In this document: positions 14,498-22,723 of the stretch, in pieces | How positions within the stretch are numbered: the stretch's first letter is position 1 | Layout of the letters: the number at the start of each line of letters is the position of its first letter | Notes under the pieces: generated by a model | What the model saw: the letters and a program-made list of their open reading frames with translations, nothing else | Database searches by the model: none | What the model was told of the DNA's origin: nothing | DNA from: a virus | DNA length: 64,000 nucleotides | Virus record (IMG/VR): IMGVR_UViG_3300043788_000023 | Location: 105,609 to 169,608 of that record | Strand: one strand, 5' to 3' | Translations under genes and position numbers: made by a program

Positions 14498-15613
14498 TTA
14501 GAAGCCGCTGTCTCCGCCAGAACTGCCGCCGAAACCGCTGTCGCTGGAGCCGCCAAAATCGCTGCTGGGCGGGTCGTAGCTGGGCGTGGATTCCGGTTCG
14601 GAGAAGCTGGTGTCCGGTGCCGACTGCGTAGGCTCTTCCCAAGTTGAGTCGGGAGCCGAGGGCGCAGGCGGGGTGTAGGAGGGCGCTGGTTCAACGTAAG
14701 TCGTCTGCGGTTGTTCATAGACCACAGTCGGGTTGTTCGGACGGCTGAGCATCTCGCCGACCACTAAACCAGAGACGAAGCCATCGCCACTGCCGGAGTT
14801 GTTGTTGATCACGGTCGTGTGCGAAGGCGCTGCCGCTGCGTAGCGGTAGGGGTTGGGCGGTGTGGCGTAAGACGTACGATCCGGCACGGGCGTGGTGTCG
14901 TAGTCGGTTGTCGTGGGTGTGGTCGTTTCCGTTTCCTCAGTCTTCTTGCGGAGGACGAAGTAAAGCACGAGACCGAAGATGCTCAACGTGAGCAGGACAA
15001 GGAAGAAAACCAGGAGTCCAGACGTTCCGCTGTTGTCGGTTTGCTGGGTCTGCACCGGGGCTGTGTTCTGCGCACCTGACGCTGTGTACGTGCGTGGTTG
15101 CCCGGCTGCGCCGGGTCCACGCTGTTGAGCGACGTGGAAAGAAGTCGCCTGCCCGGTCGTGCCCGTCAGAACGGCCGCGAGACCTAGTTCCCATTGGCGG
15201 TTCTTGAAATACGTGTTGGAAAGCTGGCTGTAAGTGGACGTGATGTCAAACGCACCGTTGTAGTACGAGCCGAGAAACATGTTCTTGGCGCGGTCGTTCG
15301 GCGCAACCATGACCACGAAGAGATTCGCCTTGCGCTGTCCGTTGGTCGTCCAGCTTGGGCAGTTTAACTCAAAGCGCCGTTCCACGTCGGAAAGGCTGGA
15401 GCCATAATTGGCGATTGAATCAACGATGACGACCTTGACGTCTGCGCCTTGATTGATCAGAGTGCGGGCGGCGCTGCCGATGACCTGCGGGTTGTGGATG
15501 ACCCCGGCTTGGTCAATGATGGTCGCATTGCATTGAGTCTGGGTTTGGGCTTGAGTCAGCGGGGCAAAGAGTAGAACGAGCGCCGCGACGAGCAAAGACA
15601 ATCTTAGGTTCAT
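14498..15613 (-). CDS. TPM-domain membrane protein
   Basis: 371 aa. Signal peptide (residues 1-22), a TPM fold at about 28-150 (NATIIDQAGVIHNPQ, VKVVIVDSIANYGSS, ANLFVVMVAPNDRAKNMFLG), a low-complexity linker, one membrane helix near 202-222 (LVFFLVLLTLSIFGLVLYFV), then a cytoplasmic tail ending in Gly/Ser/Phe repeats (SDSGFGGSSGGDSGF). TPM proteins of this layout are found in bacterial and plastid membranes and act in photosystem repair or as acid phosphatases; none is well known from phages. It has its own promoter and terminator, which marks it as a separately regulated accessory gene. Confidence 0.8.
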   Translation of the reverse strand: MNLRLSLLVAALVLLFAPLTQAQTQTQCNATIIDQAGVIHNPQVIGSAARTLINQGADVKVVIVDSIANYGSSLSDVERRFELNCPSWTTNGQRKANLFVVMVAPNDRAKNMFLGSYYNGAFDITSTYSQLSNTYFKNRQWELGLAAVLTGTTGQATSFHVAQQRGPGAAGQPRTYTASGAQNTAPVQTQQTDNSGTSGLLVFFLVLLTLSIFGLVLYFVLRKKTEETETTTPTTTDYDTTPVPDRTSYATPPNPYRYAAAAPSHTTVINNNSGSGDGFVSGLVVGEMLSRPNNPTVVYEQPQTTYVEPAPSYTPPAPSAPDSTWEEPTQSAPDTSFSEPESTPSYDPPSSDFGGSSDSGFGGSSGGDSGF

Positions 15614-15630
15614 GGTGATCTCCTGTACTG

Positions 15631-15658
15631 AAAATACCAGAGCGGGGGAAATTTACAA
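15631..15658 (-). promoter_or_regulatory. sigma70-like promoter for the TPM gene
   Basis: -35 TTGTAA at 15653-15658 and -10 TATTTT at 15631-15636, spacer 16, just upstream of an AGGAGA ribosome-binding site and the ATG at 15613. Confidence 0.6.
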
Positions 15659-15670
15659 GGAAGGCCTTAA

Positions 15671-15700
15671 AAAGAAAAAGCCCCGGCGAACCGGGGCTTC
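15671..15700 (-). terminator. intrinsic terminator after the outer-membrane protein gene
   Basis: GAAGCCCCGG-TTCG-CCGGGGCTTTTTC on the minus strand, 15 bases after the stop codon at 15715. Same stem sequence as the terminator at 14440. Confidence 0.88.
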
Positions 15701-15714
15701 CTCCCACTCTAGGA

Positions 15715-16404
15715 TTAGAGGACGAACTTGAGTCCGCCGCCGCCAGTCCACGTGGTTGCACGCAGAATGGACGAGGTAGAACCCGTCAGGTTGGACGAGA
15801 AGGACAAGGTCTGGGTGAAACGGAGGTGCTTGCGAATTCCAGTCTTGCCGAGGATGATCTCGTTGGTCACGTTGAAGGAACGATCTGCCACCGGGGGATT
15901 GATGTTGGTGATGGAAAAGCCACCGGGCAGGATGTAGTTGGCGATGATGCGATCACGGCTGAAGTTGAAGCCGCCGCCGACGAATGGACGGGCCTGAGCA
16001 ACGTTCACGCTGGTAAAGAAAGAGCGGACGCCCTCTTCACCTTGCTGAATGGTCGTGAAACCTGTGACTTGGTTGGAGTAGGATGCGCCGCCGCCGACGA
16101 GCACTACCTTGAAAATCTTGAGGTAGCCTGACCCCGTCACCTTGCCCGTGTAGCCGGACGCGGTGCTGAAGCCGTTGGCAAACGATTCCTGATAGTTGAC
16201 ATCGAGCAGCAGGTGCTTGGTGCTGGACTCAATACCGACGCCGACGTTGGCGCTCGGGGTGGAAGAGTTCAGGACTGAGCCTGTGCCAGTTCCGGTGATG
16301 CCGATGGTGCCGTAAGGTGCAAAAGCGCCGTTCTGTGCGTGAGCCGGGGCGACGAGCGCCAGAGCCGCGAACAGAGCGATGACTGCTAAGGTTAGAACCT
16401 TCAT
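15715..16404 (-). CDS. secreted outer-membrane beta-barrel-like protein
   Basis: 229 aa. Cleavable signal peptide (MKVLTLAVIALFAALALVAP then AHAQ). The mature part consists of alternating strands with Gly/Ser turns (YGTIGITGTGTGSVL, KHLLLDVNYQESFANG, RPFVGGGFNFSRDR) and ends in a Gly-rich strand with a hydrophobic terminus (GGGGLKFVL), as in small outer-membrane barrels. It could alter phage receptor exposure or serve as a porin. It is monocistronic: promoter at 16439 and terminator at 15671. The protein implies an outer-membrane host. Confidence 0.7.
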   Translation of the reverse strand: MKVLTLAVIALFAALALVAPAHAQNGAFAPYGTIGITGTGTGSVLNSSTPSANVGVGIESSTKHLLLDVNYQESFANGFSTASGYTGKVTGSGYLKIFKVVLVGGGASYSNQVTGFTTIQQGEEGVRSFFTSVNVAQARPFVGGGFNFSRDRIIANYILPGGFSITNINPPVADRSFNVTNEIILGKTGIRKHLRFTQTLSFSSNLTGSTSSILRATTWTGGGGLKFVL

Positions 16405-16438
16405 TCTGTTTTTCTCCTGTGGGTTTTGCCCAGACCCT

Positions 16439-16468
16439 ATAATACTCGGAAAAGAACGAATGGCGCAA
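16439..16468 (-). promoter_or_regulatory. sigma70-like promoter for the barrel protein gene
   Basis: -35 TTGCGC at 16463-16468, spacer 18, -10 TATTAT at 16439-16444. The gene starts 35 bases downstream after an AGGAGAAA box. Confidence 0.65.
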
Positions 16469-16498
16469 ACTTTTTGTAATGATTGTAAAATAAAGGAC

Positions 16499-17425
16499 TT
16501 AGTTGAAGTGGGCGAATAGGAAATTCACCCCGCCGTCGTTGCTGTACACGACACCATGCTTTAGGCTCGCCACTACGATGTGGTTTCGGTCTGTGGCGAT
16601 CATGTCATTGACAACCACGACGTTGAGGCTCCGACGCTTCCAAGAGTCCCCGCCGTTGGTGGAAAGGAATACGCCGTCAGTCGTCCCAGCATAAATCGTG
16701 TTCTTGTCCACTTGGAAAAGAACCTTGGTTCGCCGTGCATCCTTGCTCGTCTTCAGCTTTTTGTACTGCTCACCGTCGTCGCTGCCTTTGTATATGCCGG
16801 AGCACGCACCGATGTAGACCGTTGAGGGGTCGGTCTTGTCAAGGATGATGGAAAAGAAATCTGAATCGTTGATCAAGCCCTTGTCTATGGGGTGCCAAGC
16901 GGCTCCGCCGTTGTGCGTGACGTAACCCAAGTGCCAAGTCCCTGCAAAAATCTGATTGGGGTAGTTCGGGTCTACAGCTACGCTCTGGACGTTCTTGATC
17001 GTGAAAATTTTGTCCCAAGTCATCCCCTGATCCGTTGAACGATACACGCCGTCCAAACCGCCAGCGATGAGCGTATCCCCGGAGAGTGCCAACCCACGGA
17101 TGCTTTTGTGGAGCGTCAGTTCCCAAGTCTTCCCTTCATCAAGGGAACGGAAGAAGTCGCCCACATTAGGATTGTTCAAATCCCAAGCGGCGATGTAGAT
17201 GCGACCGCCGTCCGTCAGGATGCGGTCAATCACGTACTGGTTGCCGAACGAAACGAAAGCTTGCCACGAAACGCCTTGATCGTGAGAGGTGTAGAGGATT
17301 CCAGCGGAGGTTCCTAGATACAGCACGCCGGGGGCGGCTGCCAAGCTGCGGGCCTCTATGTATGGCATAGAGACCCGCGCCGGGACAAGGAAGAATACTA
17401 CGAGTGCGAGGAGAAAGGCTCTCAT
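16499..17425 (-). CDS. secreted BNR/sortilin-like beta-propeller protein
   Basis: 308 aa with a signal peptide (MRAFLLALVVFFLVPARV). Contains about six BNR-type repeats with Asp-box signatures S-x-D-x-G-x-T-W: SHDQGVSWQAF, SLDEGKTWELT, STDQGMTWDKI, THNGGAAWHP, STNGGDSWKRR, SNDGGVNF. This makes a six- or seven-bladed propeller as in sortilin, Ycf48 and sialidase-like proteins. No catalytic sialidase Arg triad is evident, so a binding or assembly role is more likely. Its ATG overlaps the stop of the OmpA-like gene; the two and the next gene form an operon. Confidence 0.82.
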   Translation of the reverse strand: MRAFLLALVVFFLVPARVSMPYIEARSLAAAPGVLYLGTSAGILYTSHDQGVSWQAFVSFGNQYVIDRILTDGGRIYIAAWDLNNPNVGDFFRSLDEGKTWELTLHKSIRGLALSGDTLIAGGLDGVYRSTDQGMTWDKIFTIKNVQSVAVDPNYPNQIFAGTWHLGYVTHNGGAAWHPIDKGLINDSDFFSIILDKTDPSTVYIGACSGIYKGSDDGEQYKKLKTSKDARRTKVLFQVDKNTIYAGTTDGVFLSTNGGDSWKRRSLNVVVVNDMIATDRNHIVVASLKHGVVYSNDGGVNFLFAHFN

Positions 17426-17901
17426 TGCTCCCGAATCGTGACAGTGTTGCCCGTGGTCGCATCGGCAGTTACGCTGATGCGGGAAGGAGCAATTCCGAAC
17501 TTGGATTCACCGCTGGTGAGATAGCGACGAACGCCCTGAACGTTCTTGGCACTTCCACGAACCACGACTGTCTTGGTGGGATTGCTCTGCAACCACAACG
17601 CCACAGTGTCAAGCGATGCTTTGCAGAGGTTGGTGACCACAGCCTTGGCTCCGAACTGGCACGATGCGTCAAACGTCGGCACAGTTGCAGGTGTGGGTGT
17701 AACCGGAACCGGAGTCGGAACCGGGGTGGGTGCCGTAACCGTCACCACTGCCGGGGGCACTGGTGTTGGAGGAGGCGGCACTGGTGTCGGTGCTATGGTC
17801 AGAACCAAAGCTGCCGTGGCAACCACGACGGCGGTAATGAAAGGTCGCCGTGCCGCCAAGTGGAGAACGCCTGAAATACTTCCCGATGGAGAACCGTACA
17901 T
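17422..17901 (-). CDS. OmpA-like periplasmic protein with proline-rich stalk
   Basis: 159 aa. One membrane helix (PFITAVVVATAALVLTIA), a Pro/Val/Thr-rich stalk (PTPVPPPPTPVPP), then an OmpA-like C-terminal domain: CQFGAKAVVTNLCKASLDTV, TKTVVVRGSAKN, VRRYLTSGESKFGIAPSRIS. Such domains bind peptidoglycan; here the conserved Asp/Arg pair is imperfect (SAKN in place of the usual D/A-rich motif). The start at 17901 is chosen over 17967 because the longer N terminus overlaps the next gene and lacks a ribosome-binding site. Confidence 0.65.
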   Translation of the reverse strand: MYGSPSGSISGVLHLAARRPFITAVVVATAALVLTIAPTPVPPPPTPVPPAVVTVTAPTPVPTPVPVTPTPATVPTFDASCQFGAKAVVTNLCKASLDTVALWLQSNPTKTVVVRGSAKNVQGVRRYLTSGESKFGIAPSRISVTADATTGNTVTIREQ

Positions 17902-17902
17902 G

Positions 17903-18784
17903 TTATTGTCGCCCCTTTTTGTTGAAAAGATTCCAATCAAATGATGTGTTGAAGAAGAAATAAGCACCCGTGGACGAAAGCCCCGAGATGAAGCGGTTTT
18001 CGTGACGTACCGAAGCGCCTATCTCAGTGTACACGCCGTGGATGGGAGCAGCAAGCTTAATTCCGCCACCGCCCGCAACTTTGTTTTCCCAATCGTTCCC
18101 CTGCGTGTCGCCGACGAATCGGATTTCAGCGTAGGGAATGAGAGCCACGCGACCGAAGCGGTGAGCGATGACGCCCTGTTGGACGTTGCCCATGCCGATC
18201 ACGTTGTTGTGCTCAATGGGTTCGATGTTGCCCGCTTCAAACCACGCAGAACCGGGGAAGCGGCTCTTCGGGTCAGCCATGGGCTGCCAGCCGAACCAGC
18301 CGTTGACGAAGCCTGTTGCTCCGCCGCGCTGCGTTGGCAGGTTGTAGGTGCCGTTGACCAGAGTCGGGCTGAGGAACTGTCCGGTTCCGACGTAGCGATC
18401 TTCGTACTGGTAGCCACCGCTGACGCTGATGACTCCATGCCGGAAGAACTTGTTGATCTTCGCTCCACCGAACGGCAGGACCATGTTGTTCCACGGGTAG
18501 CCGTAGGTGTCGTTGCCCAGCGAAACGCTGGCGTATGGGGTGAATGTGACGGAGCCTTTGGCGGTGCTAAACAGCGTTACGCCCTGCTCCACGTAGATTT
18601 CGGATTGAATGTTGCCATGCTCGACCGGGCTTGAGTCGCCGACTGACGTCCAAGCCTGACCGGGAAAGGCGGAAACTTGCAGCGTGCTGCCCTTGGCAGC
18701 GGGGATCGGGCCGTCCTGCGCGAAAGCCGCTGAGGCTACCGTCAGGGTTAAAGCTAGGAACAGTGCTGAGAGTACGTTTTTCAT
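17903..18784 (-). CDS. secreted outer-membrane protein of the polysaccharide block
   Basis: 293 aa with signal peptide (LSALFLALTLTVASAAFAQ). The mature chain is beta-rich, with repeated modules centred on VEHGNIQSEIYVEQG and IEHNNVIGMGNVQQG, followed by FTPYASVSLGNDTYGYPWNN and IPYAEIRFVGDTQGNDWENK. This internal duplication resembles the barrel-forming C-terminal part of NfrA/BcsC-like exporters. It ends in NTSFDWNLFNKKGRQ. Immediately downstream in genome order of the GT2 synthase, it is a candidate outer-membrane channel for the polymer, an inference from context. A hairpin-bearing leader precedes it (18785-18871). Confidence 0.65.
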   Translation of the reverse strand: MKNVLSALFLALTLTVASAAFAQDGPIPAAKGSTLQVSAFPGQAWTSVGDSSPVEHGNIQSEIYVEQGVTLFSTAKGSVTFTPYASVSLGNDTYGYPWNNMVLPFGGAKINKFFRHGVISVSGGYQYEDRYVGTGQFLSPTLVNGTYNLPTQRGGATGFVNGWFGWQPMADPKSRFPGSAWFEAGNIEPIEHNNVIGMGNVQQGVIAHRFGRVALIPYAEIRFVGDTQGNDWENKVAGGGGIKLAAPIHGVYTEIGASVRHENRFISGLSSTGAYFFFNTSFDWNLFNKKGRQ

Positions 18785-18871
18785 AAATCTCCTTGTTCCC
18801 CTTTGATGCTGTGAACATCGGGCGGGGTGCGCCCTTTTTGAAAAAAGTGCTTGGTGCCAGTAATTTTTACC

Positions 18872-19936
18872 TTAGTACCTCTTTACAGAGAACCACGCTT
18901 CTGCGTGTTTGCGGGCGACGATGGTCTTCCAAAAACTGGTGAAGAGTACACCACAGTCCACAAAACGCATTACCACATACGCAGGGGACGCAAGTATCAC
19001 ATCCATCCTACGCTCGCTGATGCCGCAAAACACGGCAAGCGCGAATGTAATGAGGAAGTCGCAGCCTGTGAGCCACAGCATCCTCATCGGATATTTGAGC
19101 AGGAAGTACGGGAATAAACAGAGCATTACCCCGAAGAACATGCCCTCGCCCATGAGCAGCTTCCACTCAAGGTCAAGTCTTTTCCAGCCAGTAAAAATGT
19201 TGTACTTCAGACCAATCTGCCAAGTGCCAGTATACCACCGATTCATCTGTTTTACATAGTCCGTCAGCGTGCGTGGGTCCTGCGTGTAGACCTCGGCCTT
19301 CGGTCGGTACACGATCTTGCCCATATTTTGGCGGTGGACTTGGAGGGTCACGTCCATGTCTTCGACCAGCGTGTCACGGTTCCAGTCCAGCTTGGCGAAC
19401 ACGTCGGAGCGATAGCTGGCGGCGCATCCTGGTGCTACGTTGATCACGCCCATGTTGCTCTGCGCCTCGCGGTAGATGAAGTGCGTCACGAAGTAGCCGA
19501 AGCAGCGGTAGGCCGTGAGCCAGTTGTACGGCACACTCTTCGCCCTGCCGCACACGAGGGCGACATCCTTCCGTCCGTAGAAGCCTTTGCGGACCTCCCG
19601 GTAGTATTCCTCGTTGACCATCGTGTCGGCGTCCATCAGCGTGATGATGTCGTAGCGCTTGATTAGGTCAAAGTGGCTACAGGCACGGGCGATGGCGTTT
19701 GCCTTGCCGACGTTCTTCTCGTTGCGGAGCACGTTCACGCCGAACGACGCTGCGATCTCCCCGGTGCCGTCCGTGGAGCCGTCGTCAATCACGTACACGT
19801 CAGACGACAGCATCCGGGCGTTCAAGATGCTCTTCACTGTGCGGGCGATCACCCTTGCCTCATTCATGGCGGGAACAATGACACAAAGCCTCAAGTCGGG
19901 ACTCCTCAGTTCTGTTCTCAGGTCTTCGCTAATCAC
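18872..19936 (-). CDS. processive family 2 glycosyltransferase (polysaccharide synthase)
   Basis: 354 aa. GT2 fold with all motifs of processive synthases: VPAMNE (21-26), DDGSTDGT (51-58), MDADT (D102, D104), GCAASYR (170-176), VEDMDV (E192-D193) and QMNRW (230-234), the Q-x-x-R-W signature. The C-terminal third has three membrane helices (residues ~265-345). Closest in design to PgaC/IcaA, NodC, hyaluronan and cellulose-like synthases; the sugar cannot be read from sequence. It would act at the inner membrane, polymerising from a UDP-sugar. Its ATG overlaps the TGA of the deacetylase gene, so the two are co-translated. Confidence 0.9.
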   Translation of the reverse strand: MISEDLRTELRSPDLRLCVIVPAMNEARVIARTVKSILNARMLSSDVYVIDDGSTDGTGEIAASFGVNVLRNEKNVGKANAIARACSHFDLIKRYDIITLMDADTMVNEEYYREVRKGFYGRKDVALVCGRAKSVPYNWLTAYRCFGYFVTHFIYREAQSNMGVINVAPGCAASYRSDVFAKLDWNRDTLVEDMDVTLQVHRQNMGKIVYRPKAEVYTQDPRTLTDYVKQMNRWYTGTWQIGLKYNIFTGWKRLDLEWKLLMGEGMFFGVMLCLFPYFLLKYPMRMLWLTGCDFLITFALAVFCGISERRMDVILASPAYVVMRFVDCGVLFTSFWKTIVARKHAEAWFSVKRY

Positions 19937-20934
19937 CGAGCCACGACCGTCAACGCTCTGGCATCAAACGCGACGTTGTACACACCATCTTCGGATTCAA
20001 GCTTGACTCCCTGCTGGAAAAGGTTGACGTTATCCGGTGCAGTGATGCGCAGCGTTACGCCGTCAGGAAACGCTGGTGGTACTTCCCATGAGTAAGTCAC
20101 GCCGTGCGTGTCCGTCCCCTGCTTCGCATGTTCAAATGCTTCCTGCGCCCGGAGGTAAGCTGCAACGGTTCCGAACGGTGCGATCCACAGCCCTTTATCT
20201 TCCTGCGTCTTCATGTAGTCAAGCATCCCGGTGAATGTCTCAACCGGAATAGGTTCCCAACCGCTTTTCTCATCACCGATTCCGTGAATCTGGAGCACAG
20301 TCCAAGCGTTCTTGGACATGTCGGTATCCACCCAGCTTTTGTACGTGTCAAGCGTAGTCGCTGTCATGGTGACCTGCGACGGGATGTTGTAGAAGTCTGT
20401 GTTGTCTGCGGGCACGACGTAGAAGTTGTCAGACCATCCGGCACGAGCGGCGAAGTGGAATGACTTCACCCAGCCGTCCAGCCCCGGTGACGTCTCGCCG
20501 TATGGGTAAGCGAAAGTGTAAGTGCGCAGACCCATGTTGTCCATCAGGAAATGCACCGAGTCCTCAATCTGCTCCTCTGTGTTCTCGGCATCAAGCAGAT
20601 TCGGGTGCTCGTGAGTCATGGTGTGGCTGCCGATTTCCTCTCCGTTCGTCGCAGCTTTTTCCCAATCCTTGAAGCGGGACAGTTTGGAGATCAGGAGGTA
20701 GAAGGTGCCACGCATGTCACGCTTTTCAAGCTCCGGCACGGCGATGTCAAGCTGGCACGGGCGGGCGTCGTCAAACGTGAGCGACACGGCGGCCGTGTGA
20801 TTGTCCCACGGAAGGACTTTCAGCGTCGGCGCAGTTTGAGCTTGTGCCGAGACACACATCAGGGTCAGAAACAGCACTGCAAATAGTCTCATACCAATAG
20901 TATACAGCCGAGTGTGCAAGTTTGGCTGGGTCAT
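19933..20934 (-). CDS. secreted NodB-type polysaccharide deacetylase (CE4)
   Basis: 333 aa. Signal peptide near residues 15-33, then a CE4 core: SLTFDD (D55, D56), SHTMTHEH (H104, H108) for the metal triad, FAYPYGE, and LQIHGIG with a catalytic-type His. A C-terminal beta-sandwich of about 80 residues follows (TLRITAPDNVNLFQQG). Removes acetyl groups from N- or O-acetylated sugars in the periplasm, as PgaB does for PNAG. Start at 20934 chosen from GGTGGAG eight bases upstream. The TGA overlaps the GT2 start. Confidence 0.9.
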   Translation of the reverse strand: MTQPNLHTRLYTIGMRLFAVLFLTLMCVSAQAQTAPTLKVLPWDNHTAAVSLTFDDARPCQLDIAVPELEKRDMRGTFYLLISKLSRFKDWEKAATNGEEIGSHTMTHEHPNLLDAENTEEQIEDSVHFLMDNMGLRTYTFAYPYGETSPGLDGWVKSFHFAARAGWSDNFYVVPADNTDFYNIPSQVTMTATTLDTYKSWVDTDMSKNAWTVLQIHGIGDEKSGWEPIPVETFTGMLDYMKTQEDKGLWIAPFGTVAAYLRAQEAFEHAKQGTDTHGVTYSWEVPPAFPDGVTLRITAPDNVNLFQQGVKLESEDGVYNVAFDARALTVVAR

Positions 20935-20936
20935 CG

Positions 20937-22634
20937 TCAGTTCTCCACCTGTAAGATGCTCGCCACGGACGGGATGCCGGACGAGTTCACAAGAAAAAGC
21001 ATGTAGTAGCCCGGAGGGGCTACGGAACCGTTGGGCGGCACGGTCGCGGTCAGCGAACCGGAGCCGGATGTGAAAGTCACGCCGACGTAGCGCTGATCGG
21101 TGTCAAACGAGTGCGTGTCAGCGCCAAGCTTCATCAGTACGACCGTCTTGATGTTGGTGTTCGGCGTTGCGATCTGAAAACTCTGACCGTAGTGCAACAC
21201 GGTCGGTGCGGTCGTGATAGTCGGGCGGGACGCCGGGGAACCATCCGGGTTCCAGAAGTACGGCGGTTGATACACTTCAATGTGATTGTCAAATTGTCCC
21301 TGCGCTGGATTGCTGCCCATGGAAACCACGGAACCGTCCGGCAGAAGCAGCGCCGTGTTGTGGTAGAGCCGGGCGTAAGCCTGCGTCCCTGCGGGGCTGA
21401 ACGAATCCGTCGCCGGGTCATAGATTTCCGCATCCAGCGATGCAGTCGCCGGGTCTTCGTCGTTCGCAGAACCAGCCATCGTCAGCACTTTTCCGTTCGG
21501 TAGAAGGACAGCTTGCATTTCAATGCGTCCCAGCTTCATGTTGCTTTTGCTGTAGACCCAAGCCGGATTCGGCTGGCTGAGGTCAATGGTTTCCACGGTG
21601 TTCGTCGCCGGGTCGTTCCCGCCGAACGTGACGACCGTTGGCTTGTACGTGGGCGGCACGAGCGGAAGCAGAACAGCGGAGCCGTAGGTGCGGATGCCCG
21701 TGTAGTTCGTCTTGGCAACTTCGTTCCAGACCGTGGGGTTCGCTGGGTCAAACATGTAGGATTGCACATCAGGTCCAGCGTAGAAGACCTTACCGTTCGG
21801 CAGCAGGAACATGCGTGGATAAAGCTGCGGATAGAAGCCGTTGTCAACTGTTCCGTTCAGCGCAGGGTTCGTGGCGAAGTACGGGTCGTTGAAGTCCCAG
21901 CCGTTCGCCGCGCTGTAGAATTCCACGGTGTTGTTGTCCAGTGCGTTCTGATCTTGTCCGCCGAATACCATCATGCGTCCGTCGCCTAGTTCAACCACGG
22001 TCGGGTACCAGCGCCCATCCACCATCGGAAGGTCGGTGTCCGTAAAAGTCGTTGTGTTCGGGTCATAGATCGTTGCGTTTGAGGAACCAAGAAACTGGTC
22101 ATCCGCAACGGTGGAGGCGTTTCTTGCCACCTTGTGCCCCGGCATCCGTTCGGAAGTATTTGTCGCTGCGCCCGGTGCGCGTTCAGGTTGACTGTGCCCC
22201 ATCGCCCGCATCATTGCGGCGACTGTGCCGCCAGCGTAACTCTGCGTGCCTCCTGCGACGAACAGCCGCCCGTCAGGCAGGTGGGCAGCGCCATTGCAGA
22301 AGATGTCCCAGCTAGTGGTGGGAATGGTCGTGATGGTCTGCTTGATTGGATCAAGAACCGCCGCCGTGTACTGTGCGGGTGTGGTCGGGCATCCGGCTTG
22401 CGTCGGCGGGCAGTTGCCGGAGCCTTGGAGAGTCACTACCGTGCCGTCCGGCATCAGCGCCGCATGAATCGGATTGATCGGCATGGAGGCCGGGACGGTA
22501 TTCCACACGCCGTCAGGATGTGGCGTGTACGTTGGGGGAGGCGGGGGCGGTGTGCCGGGATCGGAAGTCTGCATAGACCCACCGCCGCAGGCTGTCAAGC
22601 ACAATAGAGGGAGCAATGCCAGAAAGCGTCTCAT
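20937..22634 (-). CDS. galactose oxidase/GlxA-like radical copper oxidase, lipoprotein
   Basis: 565 aa. Lipobox LTAC (residue 16) anchors it to a membrane. The chain is a kelch propeller plus a C-terminal Ig-like DUF1929 domain. All galactose-oxidase-type active-site residues align: Cys113 (IFCNGAAH) for the Tyr-Cys cofactor, Tyr210 (RWYPT), Tyr424-His425 (RLYHNT) and His508 (THSFDTDQR). Oxidises primary alcohols of sugars or glyoxal to aldehydes, making H2O2. In Streptomyces a homologue, GlxA, works with the GT2 synthase CslA. Here it leads the GT2-CE4 operon, so it probably modifies the same polymer. Confidence 0.88.
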   Translation of the reverse strand: MRRFLALLPLLCLTACGGGSMQTSDPGTPPPPPPTYTPHPDGVWNTVPASMPINPIHAALMPDGTVVTLQGSGNCPPTQAGCPTTPAQYTAAVLDPIKQTITTIPTTSWDIFCNGAAHLPDGRLFVAGGTQSYAGGTVAAMMRAMGHSQPERAPGAATNTSERMPGHKVARNASTVADDQFLGSSNATIYDPNTTTFTDTDLPMVDGRWYPTVVELGDGRMMVFGGQDQNALDNNTVEFYSAANGWDFNDPYFATNPALNGTVDNGFYPQLYPRMFLLPNGKVFYAGPDVQSYMFDPANPTVWNEVAKTNYTGIRTYGSAVLLPLVPPTYKPTVVTFGGNDPATNTVETIDLSQPNPAWVYSKSNMKLGRIEMQAVLLPNGKVLTMAGSANDEDPATASLDAEIYDPATDSFSPAGTQAYARLYHNTALLLPDGSVVSMGSNPAQGQFDNHIEVYQPPYFWNPDGSPASRPTITTAPTVLHYGQSFQIATPNTNIKTVVLMKLGADTHSFDTDQRYVGVTFTSGSGSLTATVPPNGSVAPPGYYMLFLVNSSGIPSVASILQVEN

Positions 22635-22723
22635 GCTGGTTTAGATGCTCGGCAAGGTAAGAATGACGTGTTCTTGGTACATTTTTCACGGAACTTTCAG
22701 TAACATAGGTAGGGGAGAACACT

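Noticed and set aside
18785-18871. Possible terminator between the GT2 gene and the outer-membrane protein gene
   Set aside because: GGGCG/CGCCC and GATG/CATC hairpins exist but no T-run follows, so it is probably only leader structure.
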